64,000 nt of DNA from Patulibacter brassicae (GTDB lineage Bacteria; Actinomycetota; Thermoleophilia; Solirubrobacterales; Solirubrobacteraceae): positions 62,001-126,000 of the forward strand of contig NZ_JAXAVX010000003.1 of the NCBI RefSeq assembly GCF_033949425.1, in the 5' to 3' direction. The translations under genes and the position numbers were made by a program. This document shows, piece after piece, positions 27,151-34,957 of this stretch; position 1 is the first letter of the stretch; each line of letters begins with the position of its first letter. The notes beneath the pieces are model-generated. The model had not been told where the DNA came from. It did not search any database and saw nothing but the letters and a program-made list of their open reading frames with translations.

Positions 27151-27504
27151 ATGGCCCTCGCCCGCGTCGTCCCGAACCTCCACGCCGCCACCCCGATCGA
27201 GGCGGCGGCGTTCTACCGCGACGTCCTCGGGATGGAGGTCGTCATGGACCAGGGGTGGATCGTGACCGTCGCGGACCCCGCGCGGCCCGGCCTGCAGCTG
27301 AGCCTCGTCAGCGAGGACGCGTCGGGACCCGTCGTGCCGGTCGCGTCGCTCGAGGTCGACGACGTCGACGCGGCGCACGCCGCCGCGGTCGCGTCCGGCG
27401 CCGAGATCGTCCACCCGCTGACGGACGAGCCGTGGGGCGTGCGGCGGTTCTTCGTCCGGGACCCCGCCGGGCACGTCGTGAACGTCCTGGGCCACCGGAG
27501 CTGA
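27151..27504 (+). CDS. VOC-family (glyoxalase/bleomycin-resistance fold) protein
   Basis: 117 residues. The pattern VVPNLHAATPIEAAAFYRDVLGMEVV with GWIVTVADPARPGLQLSLV and a second half VDDVDAAHAAAVASGAEIV, FFVRDPAGHVVNVLGH is a single VOC domain. Metal ligands cannot be assigned securely. It starts 4 bp after the LAL stop, so the two are probably co-transcribed. Function unknown; possibly a small dioxygenase or a binding protein. Confidence 0.88.
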   Translation: MALARVVPNLHAATPIEAAAFYRDVLGMEVVMDQGWIVTVADPARPGLQLSLVSEDASGPVVPVASLEVDDVDAAHAAAVASGAEIVHPLTDEPWGVRRFFVRDPAGHVVNVLGHRS

Positions 27505-27551
27505 GACGCGGCGCCCGGCCGGCACGCGCGACGGCGCCGACCCACGCCGTC

Positions 27552-27578
27552 CGCGGTGCGGCACGCGAGCGCACCGCG
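27552..27578. promoter_or_regulatory. Inverted repeat upstream of cbiX-cbiO
   Basis: Perfect 9-bp arms CGCGGTGCG and CGCACCGCG (27552-27560 and 27570-27578) enclose 9 bp and end 8 bp before the -10 box. The position suits an operator over the -35 region; the binding protein is unknown. Confidence 0.45.
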
Positions 27579-27586
27579 CGCCGGTC

Positions 27587-27592
27587 TACCCT
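27587..27592 (+). promoter_or_regulatory. -10 box TACCCT of cbiX-cbiO
   Basis: TACCCT is followed by 6 nt and GTG 27599, indicating a separate leaderless transcript for the fusion gene. Confidence 0.55.
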
Positions 27593-27598
27593 GACCGG

Positions 27599-29374
27599 GT
27601 GGACCTCCGCCGATCCGACGCCCGTGGCGGCACGCACGGGCGCCCCGCGCCGGACCGGCCGTCGCTCGTGCTCGTCGGGCACGGCTCGCGCGACGCCGAC
27701 CACGTCGACGAGTTCTGGGACCTCGTCCGCCACGTCGGGGAGATCGATCCGGAGCTCCACCACGCCGGCGGGTTCATCGAGCTCGCCGAGCCGTCGGCGG
27801 ACGCCGCGATCGACGCGCTCGTGGCGGACGGCGCGACGGAGATCGTCTCCGTGCCGATCGTCCTGCTCGCGGCGGGCCACCTGAAGAACGACGGCCCGGC
27901 GACGCTCGCGCGCGCGCGGATCCGGCACCCGGACGTGACGTTCCGCATGGCGCGCGACCTCGGGATCCACCCCGAGGTCCTGTCGGTCGCCGAGGATCGG
28001 ATCGCCGCGACGCTCGGCGACGCCGACCCGGCGGCCTCGGGGGTCGTGCTCGTCGGCCGCGGCTCGAGCGATCCGGACGCCTCCGGCGACTTCGCGAAGC
28101 TCTGTCGCCTGCTGAGCGACCGACGGGGGCTGCCGATCGTCGAGCCGGCGTGGATCTCGGTCGCCGAGCCCCGCGTCCCGGACGCGCTGGAGCGCTGCCG
28201 CCGGCTCGGCGCCACGACGATCGCCGTCGTCCCGTTCTTCCTCTTCACCGGCGTGCTGCTCGGCCGGATCCTCGACCAAGCGGCCGCGTGGGCGCAGCAG
28301 CACCCCGAGCTGACCGTCCGCGGCGGCCCCCATCTCGGCGCCGACCGGCGGCTCGCGCGCGTCGCGCTGGAGCGCTACCGCGAGGGGTTCGGCGGCGACG
28401 TGCGGATGAACTGCGACCTCTGCGTCTACCGCGTGACGCTGCCCGGCTACGAGGAGAAGGTCGGCCTGCCGATCAGCCTCACCCCGCACGGGGACGGGCC
28501 CGCGCGGGGACGGCGGCGCAACCGTCGCGCGACCCGCGCACCGCGGCCGGGCTGGGACGGGACCGCGCTCGAGCTCGCCGACGAGGGCCGCCAGGGCGAC
28601 CGCGGCCGCGTGAAGCCCGGCGAGGCCGACCCGGAGGCGGCCGTCGCGGTGAAGGTCCGCGACCTGCACTTCGCCTACCCCGACGGCTCCGAGGCGCTGA
28701 CCGGCGTGGACCTGACGATCCGCGCCGGCGAGCGCGTCGCGCTGCTCGGCCCCAACGGCGCGGGCAAGACGACGCTCCTGCTGCACCTCAACGGCGTGCT
28801 GCAGCCGCAGCAGGGCACCGTGGAGATCGCCGGCACCGGCCTGACGAAGCGCACCGCGCGCGACCTGCGTCGGAAGGTCGGGATCGTCTTCCAGGACCCC
28901 GACGACCAGCTCTTCATGCCGTCGATCGAGAGCGACGTCGCCTTCGGCCCCGCGAACCTCGGGCTGACCGGCGGGGCGCTGGAGGAGCGCGTCACCGAGG
29001 CGCTGCGGACGTTCGGGCTCGAGGAGCTGCGCGAGGTCGCCCCGCACCAGCTCTCGCTCGGCCAGCGGCGCCGCGCCGCGGTCGCCGGCGTCCTGGCGAT
29101 GGAGCCCGAGCTCATGGTCCTCGACGAGCCCTCGTCGAACCTCGACCCGGCGGCGCGGCGCGAGCTCGCCGACGTCATCCGCCGGCTGCCGACGACGACG
29201 CTGCTCGTCACCCACGACCTGCCCTACGCGCTGGAGCTCTGCCCGCGGGCGATCGTCATGGACGCCGGCCAGGTGATCGCCGACGGCCCGACGCGACAGA
29301 TCCTCGCCGACGAGGGCTTCATGCGCGCCCACCGGCTGGAGCTCCCGGCGGGCTTCAACCCGCTCGCCGCCTGA
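27599..29374 (+). CDS. Fusion of sirohydrochlorin cobaltochelatase CbiX and cobalt-transporter ATPase CbiO
   Basis: 591 residues in one uninterrupted frame. Residues about 20-290 are CbiX: LVLVGHGSRDAD (His28), LLAAGHLKNDGP (His94), and MNCDLC at 270-275, the MXCXXC motif known to hold a 4Fe-4S centre in long CbiX proteins. After a basic, low-complexity linker (about 293-347) comes CbiO: Walker A GPNGAGKTT (384-392), Q-loop VFQDPDDQLF, signature LSLGQRRR, Walker B LMVLDEPSSNLD, H-loop LVTHDLPYA. It would couple cobalt import, with CbiM and CbiQ encoded elsewhere in the window, to insertion into the tetrapyrrole. Internal initiation of a separate CbiO cannot be excluded. Confidence 0.92.
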   Translation: MDLRRSDARGGTHGRPAPDRPSLVLVGHGSRDADHVDEFWDLVRHVGEIDPELHHAGGFIELAEPSADAAIDALVADGATEIVSVPIVLLAAGHLKNDGPATLARARIRHPDVTFRMARDLGIHPEVLSVAEDRIAATLGDADPAASGVVLVGRGSSDPDASGDFAKLCRLLSDRRGLPIVEPAWISVAEPRVPDALERCRRLGATTIAVVPFFLFTGVLLGRILDQAAAWAQQHPELTVRGGPHLGADRRLARVALERYREGFGGDVRMNCDLCVYRVTLPGYEEKVGLPISLTPHGDGPARGRRRNRRATRAPRPGWDGTALELADEGRQGDRGRVKPGEADPEAAVAVKVRDLHFAYPDGSEALTGVDLTIRAGERVALLGPNGAGKTTLLLHLNGVLQPQQGTVEIAGTGLTKRTARDLRRKVGIVFQDPDDQLFMPSIESDVAFGPANLGLTGGALEERVTEALRTFGLEELREVAPHQLSLGQRRRAAVAGVLAMEPELMVLDEPSSNLDPAARRELADVIRRLPTTTLLVTHDLPYALELCPRAIVMDAGQVIADGPTRQILADEGFMRAHRLELPAGFNPLAA

Positions 29375-29389
29375 CGCGGCGGGCGGCGG

Positions 29390-29914
29390 TCAGCCGCCGT
29401 TGACGGCGGCGGCGATCCGCGACGCCACGCGCTCGCCGTCGCGCATGCCGCGCTCGAGCCGCGTGGCGGCCCGCTGGAGCTGCCGCAGGGTCGCGAAGGT
29501 CGCGCGGCGCGCGGCGACCCGCCGCAGCCCGGTCCCGAGCGTGCCGGTCGCGGAGCGCACGACGTTCACCGCCGAGAGGAGGTCGGCCCGCAGCCGACGG
29601 CCCTGGGTGCTCGACGCCGTCGTCCGCCGCAGGGAGAGGCGCAGCGACGAGGCCTCCGCCTCGACCCGCTCGGCGGAGCGCGCCGCGAGCGTCGCCCGGT
29701 TGCGGCTCGTGGGCGCCCGCGAGAAGCGCTCGAGGCGCTGCTGCAGGGTCGTCGCCTCGGGCTTGAGCGTCGCGACGTGGGCCTCGACGACCTGGACGAG
29801 CTGCACGTCGTCGGCGGCCGCCGGCCGCGGCCCGCCGAGGGCGAGGGCGCCGAGGAGCCCGAGCAGGAGCGCGAGGCGCCCGGCCGTCGCGCGGAGGTCT
29901 GTCGCGTTGCGCAC
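29390..29914 (-). CDS. Secreted helical protein, unknown function
   Basis: 174 residues from GTG 29914, which lies 7 nt after a TATCGT box on the minus strand. The signal peptide is LALLLGLLGALALGG with probable cleavage after AAA near DDVQL. The mature part is helical and rich in Arg, Ala and Ser (VEAHVATLKPEATTLQQRL, ERVEAEASSLRLSLRR). No family is recognised. It converges with cbiX-cbiO, 15 bp apart. Confidence 0.75.
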   Translation of the reverse strand: MRNATDLRATAGRLALLLGLLGALALGGPRPAAADDVQLVQVVEAHVATLKPEATTLQQRLERFSRAPTSRNRATLAARSAERVEAEASSLRLSLRRTTASSTQGRRLRADLLSAVNVVRSATGTLGTGLRRVAARRATFATLRQLQRAATRLERGMRDGERVASRIAAAVNGG

Positions 29915-29921
29915 CCCACCG

Positions 29922-29927
29922 ACGATA
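29922..29927 (-). promoter_or_regulatory. -10 box TATCGT of the secreted helical protein
   Basis: TATCGT on the minus strand ends 7 nt before GTG 29914. This supports the start that puts the signal peptide close to the N-terminus. Confidence 0.5.
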
Positions 29928-30033
29928 GCCCGGCCCCGGGCGCCGGTGGGCCGGGAGGGCGCGGCGGGAGCCCGTTCGAGGTCCCGCGACGGACGGATGG
30001 ACGGGCGGAGCGCTCCCCGCTCCGCCGCCGCCG

Positions 30034-30053
30034 ATGCGAACATGCGTTCGCAT
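30034..30053. promoter_or_regulatory. LexA (SOS) box overlapping the radical SAM gene start
   Basis: Arms ATGCGAAC and GTTCGCAT around ATGC form a perfect 8-bp inverted repeat. The core CGAAC-N4-GTTCG matches the SOS box of actinobacteria and Bacillus. It abuts ATG 30052, so LexA binding would block transcription initiation or the first codons. Confidence 0.85.
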
Positions 30054-31197
30054 GCGCTGGGATCACCTGCAGCTCGACGTCGACGCCCCGACCCGGTCGT
30101 TCCCCGGCATGCGGGAGCCGGCGGTCGTCCGGCGCTTCGACGCCCCCGAGGCGCTGGAGACCCGCTTCTACGAGGTGCGGGCGAAGTCGGTGCTCAACCG
30201 CGTCCCGGCCCGGTCGTCGATGCCGTTCGGGTGGACGGTGAACCCGTACCGGGGCTGCACCCATGCGTGCGTCTACTGCTTCGCTCGACCGACCCACGAG
30301 TACCTCGACCTCGGTCCCGGCCGGGACTTCGAGCGCGAGATCGTCGTGAAGGTCAACGCGCCGGAGCGGCTCGTGATCGACCTGGGCCGACGCGCGCGGA
30401 CGCCCGCCGCGGACGAGGGCGTCGCGCTCGGCACGAACACCGACCCGTACCAGTGGGTCGAGTCGCGCTACCGGCTCATGCCGGGGATCTGGCGCGCGCT
30501 GATCGACGCCGAGGTCCCCGGGTCGGTGCTCACGAAGTCGCCGCTGCTCCTGCGCGACGTCGACCTCATGCTCGAGCTGCAGGCCGTCGCGGGCTTCGAG
30601 GCGGCGCTCTCCGTGCCGACGCTCGAGGAGTCCGCGTGGCGGGCGACGGAGCCGCGCACGCCGCATCCCCGCGCCCGTCTCGCCGCGGTCGCCGAGCTCA
30701 CGCGGCGCGGGATCCCGACGAGCGTGCTCGCCGCGCCGCTCATGCCGGGCATCAACGACGACCCGCGGCAGCTGGAAGCGCTGCTCACCGCCTGCCGCGA
30801 CGCCGGGGCGGTGAGCGTCCGCGGCATCGGCCTGCACCTGCGCGGCAGCACGCGCGACGTCTTCCTCGACTGGCTGCGCGACGCGCGCCCGGACCTCGTC
30901 GCCCGGTACGAGGAGCTCTACCGCCACGGTCCGTACCTGCCGCGGCCCGAGGCGAGCCGCCTCGCCCGGTCGATCGCCATGGAGGAGGCCCGGCCGCGAC
31001 CCGGCGGCGCCCCGCGCAGCGGGGCGGCCCGCGGTCGGGGCGGGGCCGACGGCCGTCCCGCGAGCCCCGCCGCGCGAGAGGCGCGGCGGTTCGGCTGGCG
31101 CGGCGCGCCCGGCGGTGCGCCGGCGGACGACCGCTCGTGGACGCGCCCGGCCCGCCCCGGGAGCTCCGCGGCGGGCCGGCAGACGCGCCTGTTCTGA
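30052..31197 (+). CDS. Radical SAM protein, Rv2578c family
   Basis: About 381 residues. The cluster motif is YRGCTHACVYCFARPTHEYL (CxxxCxxC); NPYRGC, LGTNTDPYQWVES, VLTKSPLLLRDVDL and APLMPGINDDP are the conserved blocks of the actinobacterial Rv2578c family, related to spore photoproduct lyase. The C-terminal 70 residues are basic and low complexity. A LexA box lies at its start, implying induction by DNA damage and perhaps a photolesion-repair role (inference). ATG 30034 is an alternative start but would put the SOS box inside the gene. Confidence 0.9.
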   Translation: MRWDHLQLDVDAPTRSFPGMREPAVVRRFDAPEALETRFYEVRAKSVLNRVPARSSMPFGWTVNPYRGCTHACVYCFARPTHEYLDLGPGRDFEREIVVKVNAPERLVIDLGRRARTPAADEGVALGTNTDPYQWVESRYRLMPGIWRALIDAEVPGSVLTKSPLLLRDVDLMLELQAVAGFEAALSVPTLEESAWRATEPRTPHPRARLAAVAELTRRGIPTSVLAAPLMPGINDDPRQLEALLTACRDAGAVSVRGIGLHLRGSTRDVFLDWLRDARPDLVARYEELYRHGPYLPRPEASRLARSIAMEEARPRPGGAPRSGAARGRGGADGRPASPAAREARRFGWRGAPGGAPADDRSWTRPARPGSSAAGRQTRLF

Positions 31198-31286
31198 CCG
31201 GACCCCGGCCCGACGTGCGGGCCCGGCACGCGCGCAGCCGGCCGCCGGGGCGCCGGCCGCGGTGACCGGTGGCCCTGGGCGGTGGG

Positions 31287-32021
31287 TCAGCGACCGCGCG
31301 CCGTGACGAGCCAGGGCCCGACGTGCTCGGCGGTCGGCCCCGCGACGAGGACGAGCGTCCGCATCGCGACGCGCTCGGGATCGAGGTCGGCGAGCGTCGT
31401 GTGCTCGATCCGCTCGTCGTCGCGGCCGACGTCGGTCACGAGCGCCACCGGCGTGGCCGGGTCGCGGTGCTCCGCGAGGACGTCCCGGGCGCGGCCGAGC
31501 TGCCACTCCCGCGTCCGCGAGCGCGGGTTGTAGAGCGCGAGGGCGAGGTCGGTCGCCGCGAGGGCGGCGATCCGCGCCTCGACCTTCTCCCACGGCTCGA
31601 GGACGTCGGAGAGCGAGACCGTCGCGAAGTCGCCCAGCGGCGCCCCGAGCCGCGCGGCCGCGGCGGTCGCGGCCGTGATCCCGGGCACGACCTCGACCGC
31701 GGGCCGCTCGTCCTCCGGCAGCGCCGCCGCCGCGCGCAGCGCCAGCGCGGCCATCCCGAAGATCCCGGCGTCACCGGAGGAGACGAGCGCCACCCGCCGA
31801 CCGGCGGCGGCCTCCGCGAGCGCGATCGTCGCCCGCTCCTCCTCGGCCCCCATCGTGCCGCGCTCGATCCGCTGCTCCGGCCGCAGGAGGTCGGCGCACT
31901 GGTCGACGTAGGGCCCGTAGCCGACGACGACCTCGGCGTCCCGCACGACCTCCTCGGCCCGTGCGGTGCGCCAGGCGGCGGTGCCCGGTCCGAGGCCGAC
32001 GATCGCGAGGCTGCCCGTCAT
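31287..32021 (-). CDS. cobJ: Precorrin-3B C17-methyltransferase
   Basis: 244 residues. SLAIVGLGPGTAAWRTARA, VGYGPYVDQC, VSSGDAGIFGMAALAL, VEVVPGITAATAAAARLGAPLG, LYNPRSRTREWQL and a closing TLVLVAGPTAEH are diagnostic of CobJ/CbiH. CobJ methylates C17 and drives ring contraction. In the oxygen-dependent pathway it acts after CobG or CobZ, and no such gene is in the window. The ATG lies 8 nt after TAGCAT on the minus strand. Confidence 0.95.
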   Translation of the reverse strand: MTGSLAIVGLGPGTAAWRTARAEEVVRDAEVVVGYGPYVDQCADLLRPEQRIERGTMGAEEERATIALAEAAAGRRVALVSSGDAGIFGMAALALRAAAALPEDERPAVEVVPGITAATAAAARLGAPLGDFATVSLSDVLEPWEKVEARIAALAATDLALALYNPRSRTREWQLGRARDVLAEHRDPATPVALVTDVGRDDERIEHTTLADLDPERVAMRTLVLVAGPTAEHVGPWLVTARGR

Positions 32022-32029
32022 CGGCGGCG

Positions 32030-32035
32030 ATGCTA
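32030..32035 (-). promoter_or_regulatory. -10 box TAGCAT of cobJ
   Basis: TAGCAT lies 8 nt before ATG 32021. The same TAGCATCGCCGCCG string precedes holB (56198), with 7-nt spacing there. Confidence 0.55.
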
Positions 32036-32160
32036 CGGACCTCGCCGGCCGTCGACCCCGCCGATCGCGCCCCGACGAGACGGACGAACCGCATCGATCA
32101 CGCGCACGCACGGGCCCGCATCATCCGGCGCTCGCACCGTCGTGCCGGGCCGGGCCCGGG

Positions 32161-33885
32161 TCAGCCGGCGCTCGCGGCGGCCCGGGCGACGCCGGGGTCG
32201 CCACCGCCGCGACGGGCAGCGCGCTCGCGGGCCGCGGCACGCTGATCGGCCCGGCGCTCGGCGGCGCGCTCCGCACGTCGGAGCCCCCGGCTGCGGCGGG
32301 CTGCCCGGCGCTCGACGCTCGCGGCGCGCTCGCCGTCGCTCGCGTCCGTGGAGCCGGCAGCCGAGTCGCTCACGGCGGTCGCTTCACCGCCGTCGGTCGA
32401 CGTCCCGCTACCGGAGGAGGCGTCGCCCGCGGCCGAGCCCTCGGCAGAGGACGCTCCCCCGTCAGCGGACGAGCCGCCCGCGGAGGAGGAACCAGCACCC
32501 GACGCCGACCCGGACGCACCGCCATCGGAGGACGCACCACCGCCGGACGCCGAGCCGCCCTCCGGGGACGAGCCCTCGCCGGCGGCCGAGCCCGGACCCG
32601 GGTCGGCCGGGGCGTTCGCCGTCACGTCGCCGGTCCCGCGGTCCTCGACCGCCACGGGCGTGCCCCCGAGGGGCTCGTCGGCGGCCGGGAGGTGCAGCGC
32701 CACGGAGACCGCGGCGTCGTCGCCGGTGCCGCCCTCGGGCAGGCCCACCCCGGCATGGCTCGATGCGGTCTGCCCCGCCTGAGGCACGGCGATCCGGACC
32801 TCGACGGGTTCCTGCTCGGCGCCCACCGCCGCCGACGGTGCCGGCTTGGCCTCAGCGGGCTCCTGCAGGTCGATCGGCGTGACGAGCTCGACCGCGTTGC
32901 TCAGGGCGCCGTCGGCCGGCGCCGTCGAGCGTCGCGCGGCCGGCGCGGAGCCCGAGAACGGCTGGATCTGCAGGCGGACGCGAACATCGGGACTGTCGCC
33001 CGAGCCCCGCGTCAGATCGACGACGGCGCGGAGCCCGACCGGGCCGCCCACGCGCGCCGCGGCGGCACGCAGCTCACGCACGGTCTCGTCACCCAGGCGC
33101 ACGCGCACGTCCATCTGCACGGGCTCGTCGGCGCCCCACCACGCGCTCACGCCCGATCGTGCGACTGGATCCGCGGCCGTCTCGTCGCGATTGCTCGCCG
33201 CCGCCACGCCCGTGGGCGGCGCGACGCTCGTCGTCCCGCCGGGCACTGCGGCGCCCGCGGTGGCGTTCCGCTCGTCGTCCGTCCCCGCGCCGGAGGCCTC
33301 GACCCGGACGCGGACCTCGCTGCCGGCGCGCAGCGTCGCGCCGTCGCCGCCGCTGAGGCTCACCGACGCCACCCGCAGGCGCAGGCCGTCGGTCGGGGAG
33401 GTGCCGCCCGCGCCCCCGTCGGACCCGCCGGGCGAGGAGCCGCCGGAGCCGGCCCCGGACCCCCCGGGCGTCGCGCCGGAGCCGCCCGCCCCGCCGTTGG
33501 AGCCCGGGCCGCCGGAGCCCGCGGCGCCGTCGCCGGAGGGGATGCGCCCGCGCTCCGGAGCGGCCTCGCCGAACCGCGCACCGCCGCCCCGCGGCGCGGC
33601 ACCGGCGTCCGGAGCATCGCCCGCACCGGTCGCCGCGCCGTCCCCGGCGCCGCGGCTCGCGTCGCGCTCCGCGGACGGCGCCGCCGGTCCGCGGCGCAGC
33701 GGCGCTCGCTCGACGCCGTCGACGAGCTGCAGCAGCCGGGCGTGGGGATCGCTCTCCGCGAGGTCGACGCGGCCGGAGGGGCCGCCGCCGGGCACGAAGG
33801 CGACGCCGAGCGCCAGCGTCCCGACCGCGAGGGTCAGTCCGACGGCTCCGGCCAGCCCGAAGTCCCTGCGGGTCGCGCGATCCAT
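32161..33885 (-). CDS. Exported or membrane-anchored low-complexity protein, unknown function
   Basis: 574 residues. The N-terminus TRRDFGLAGAVGLTLAVG resembles a Tat signal or a signal anchor. Gly/Ser-rich linkers (about 110-160 and 415-500) separate two beta-rich segments (RLRVASVSLSGGD...GSEVRVRVEA and VTPIDLQEP...PVEVRIAVPQ). A very basic Arg/Ala tail (AARRSRGLRRAERAAERR) ends the protein. No family is recognised. It diverges from the cobA operon, with 148 bp between starts, and lies downstream of nothing else, so it may be co-regulated with cobalt uptake. Confidence 0.8.
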   Translation of the reverse strand: MDRATRRDFGLAGAVGLTLAVGTLALGVAFVPGGGPSGRVDLAESDPHARLLQLVDGVERAPLRRGPAAPSAERDASRGAGDGAATGAGDAPDAGAAPRGGGARFGEAAPERGRIPSGDGAAGSGGPGSNGGAGGSGATPGGSGAGSGGSSPGGSDGGAGGTSPTDGLRLRVASVSLSGGDGATLRAGSEVRVRVEASGAGTDDERNATAGAAVPGGTTSVAPPTGVAAASNRDETAADPVARSGVSAWWGADEPVQMDVRVRLGDETVRELRAAAARVGGPVGLRAVVDLTRGSGDSPDVRVRLQIQPFSGSAPAARRSTAPADGALSNAVELVTPIDLQEPAEAKPAPSAAVGAEQEPVEVRIAVPQAGQTASSHAGVGLPEGGTGDDAAVSVALHLPAADEPLGGTPVAVEDRGTGDVTANAPADPGPGSAAGEGSSPEGGSASGGGASSDGGASGSASGAGSSSAGGSSADGGASSAEGSAAGDASSGSGTSTDGGEATAVSDSAAGSTDASDGERAASVERRAARRSRGLRRAERAAERRADQRAAARERAARRGGGDPGVARAAASAG

Positions 33886-33953
33886 CTCCGCTCGCGGTCG
33901 GCTCCTCCGCGGGGCGGCTGAAGCTCCGCGCCATCGGAACGGACGGATGTTCG

Positions 33954-33974
33954 GTCCGGACGCCTCGTCCGGAC
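33954..33974. promoter_or_regulatory. Paired GTCCGGAC palindromes before cobA
   Basis: GTCCGGAC, itself a palindrome, occurs at 33954-33961 and 33967-33974, 13 bp apart, in a divergent promoter region. It is a candidate operator for the cobA-cbiM-cobO operon. No regulator is identified. Confidence 0.4.
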
Positions 33975-34018
33975 GCGGCGCGGCGGCCCGGGACGGGTCC
34001 GCGGGCGGGTCCGTCCGC

Positions 34019-34024
34019 TACGGT
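34019..34024 (+). promoter_or_regulatory. -10 box TACGGT of the cobA operon
   Basis: TACGGT lies 9 nt before ATG 34034. From here cobA, cbiM, cobO and the ApgM-like gene overlap one another and form one transcript. Confidence 0.45.
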
Positions 34025-34033
34025 CCCGCGGGC

Positions 34034-34957
34034 ATGACGGTCCACCTCGTCGGCGCCGGACCCGGCGATCCCGAGCTGCTCACCGTCCGCGCCGTCGCGC
34101 TCCTGCGCCGCGCCGAGGTCGTCGTCACCGACCGCCCGTCGAGCGACCCGATCGCCGACCTCGCGCCCGCGGAGGCGGAGCGGATCCTCGTGGGCAAGCG
34201 CCCCGGCGCGCCCGCCCTCGGGCAGGCCGAGCTCGACGCGCTGCTCGTCGAGCTCGGCCGCAGCGGGCGCGAGGTCGTGCGCCTGAAGAGCGGCGACCCC
34301 TTCGTCGCCGCCCGCGGCGGCGAGGAGGCGCTCGCGCTCGCCGCCGCCGGGGTGCCGTTCACCGTCGTCCCCGGCGTGAGCGCCGGGCTCGCCGCGCCCG
34401 CGTTCGCCGGCATCCCGGTGCACGTCCGGCAGCGCTCGCGCGTCGTGACGGTCCTCGCCGGCAACACCGACCCGGAGTACCCGGGCGAGGTCGACTGGGA
34501 CGCCCTGGCGCGCCTCGGCGGCACGATCGTCGTCCTCACCGGGCGCTCGCGGATCCGCCGGATCGCCGGCTGGCTGCTCGCCGCCGGGCTCTCCCCCGAC
34601 ACGCCCGTGGCCGCGATCAGCGCGGCCAGCCGCGCCGGCGAGCAGCGCACGGTCCGCGGGACGCTGTCGGCCCTGCCGCCGCGCCTGGACCCGCCGGTGA
34701 CGTTCGTCATCGGGGAGGTCGCCGCGATCGACCTCGACTGGTTCGCCGGCGGCGAGGCGAGCACCGTGGCGCAGACGGGCTCGGTCACGCCCCTCGCGCC
34801 GCGCGACCCCGCCCCGGCTCGCCCGGACCCACGGGCGTCGGGATCCCACGACGCACCCGCGGCGACGCCCTCCCGCCCGCGGGGCGCGGGCGCCGGAATG
34901 CCCCGCTCGGCGACGCTGCCGAGCTCGACGCCGGAGGGCCCGCGTGCACATCCCTGA
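34034..34957 (+). CDS. cobA: Uroporphyrinogen-III C-methyltransferase
   Basis: 307 residues. VHLVGAGPGDPELLTVRAV, VVVTDRPSSDPI, VRLKSGDPFVAARGGEEA, VVPGVSAGLAAPAFAGIPVHVR and VLTGRSRIRRIAGWLLAAG are the SUMT signature. It makes precorrin-2, the entry point to cobalamin and sirohaem. The last 60 residues are a Pro/Ala-rich tail not needed for the fold. The Arg of the usual P-loop LVGKRPG is present. It overlaps cbiM by 14 bp. Confidence 0.95.
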   Translation: MTVHLVGAGPGDPELLTVRAVALLRRAEVVVTDRPSSDPIADLAPAEAERILVGKRPGAPALGQAELDALLVELGRSGREVVRLKSGDPFVAARGGEEALALAAAGVPFTVVPGVSAGLAAPAFAGIPVHVRQRSRVVTVLAGNTDPEYPGEVDWDALARLGGTIVVLTGRSRIRRIAGWLLAAGLSPDTPVAAISAASRAGEQRTVRGTLSALPPRLDPPVTFVIGEVAAIDLDWFAGGEASTVAQTGSVTPLAPRDPAPARPDPRASGSHDAPAATPSRPRGAGAGMPRSATLPSSTPEGPRAHP

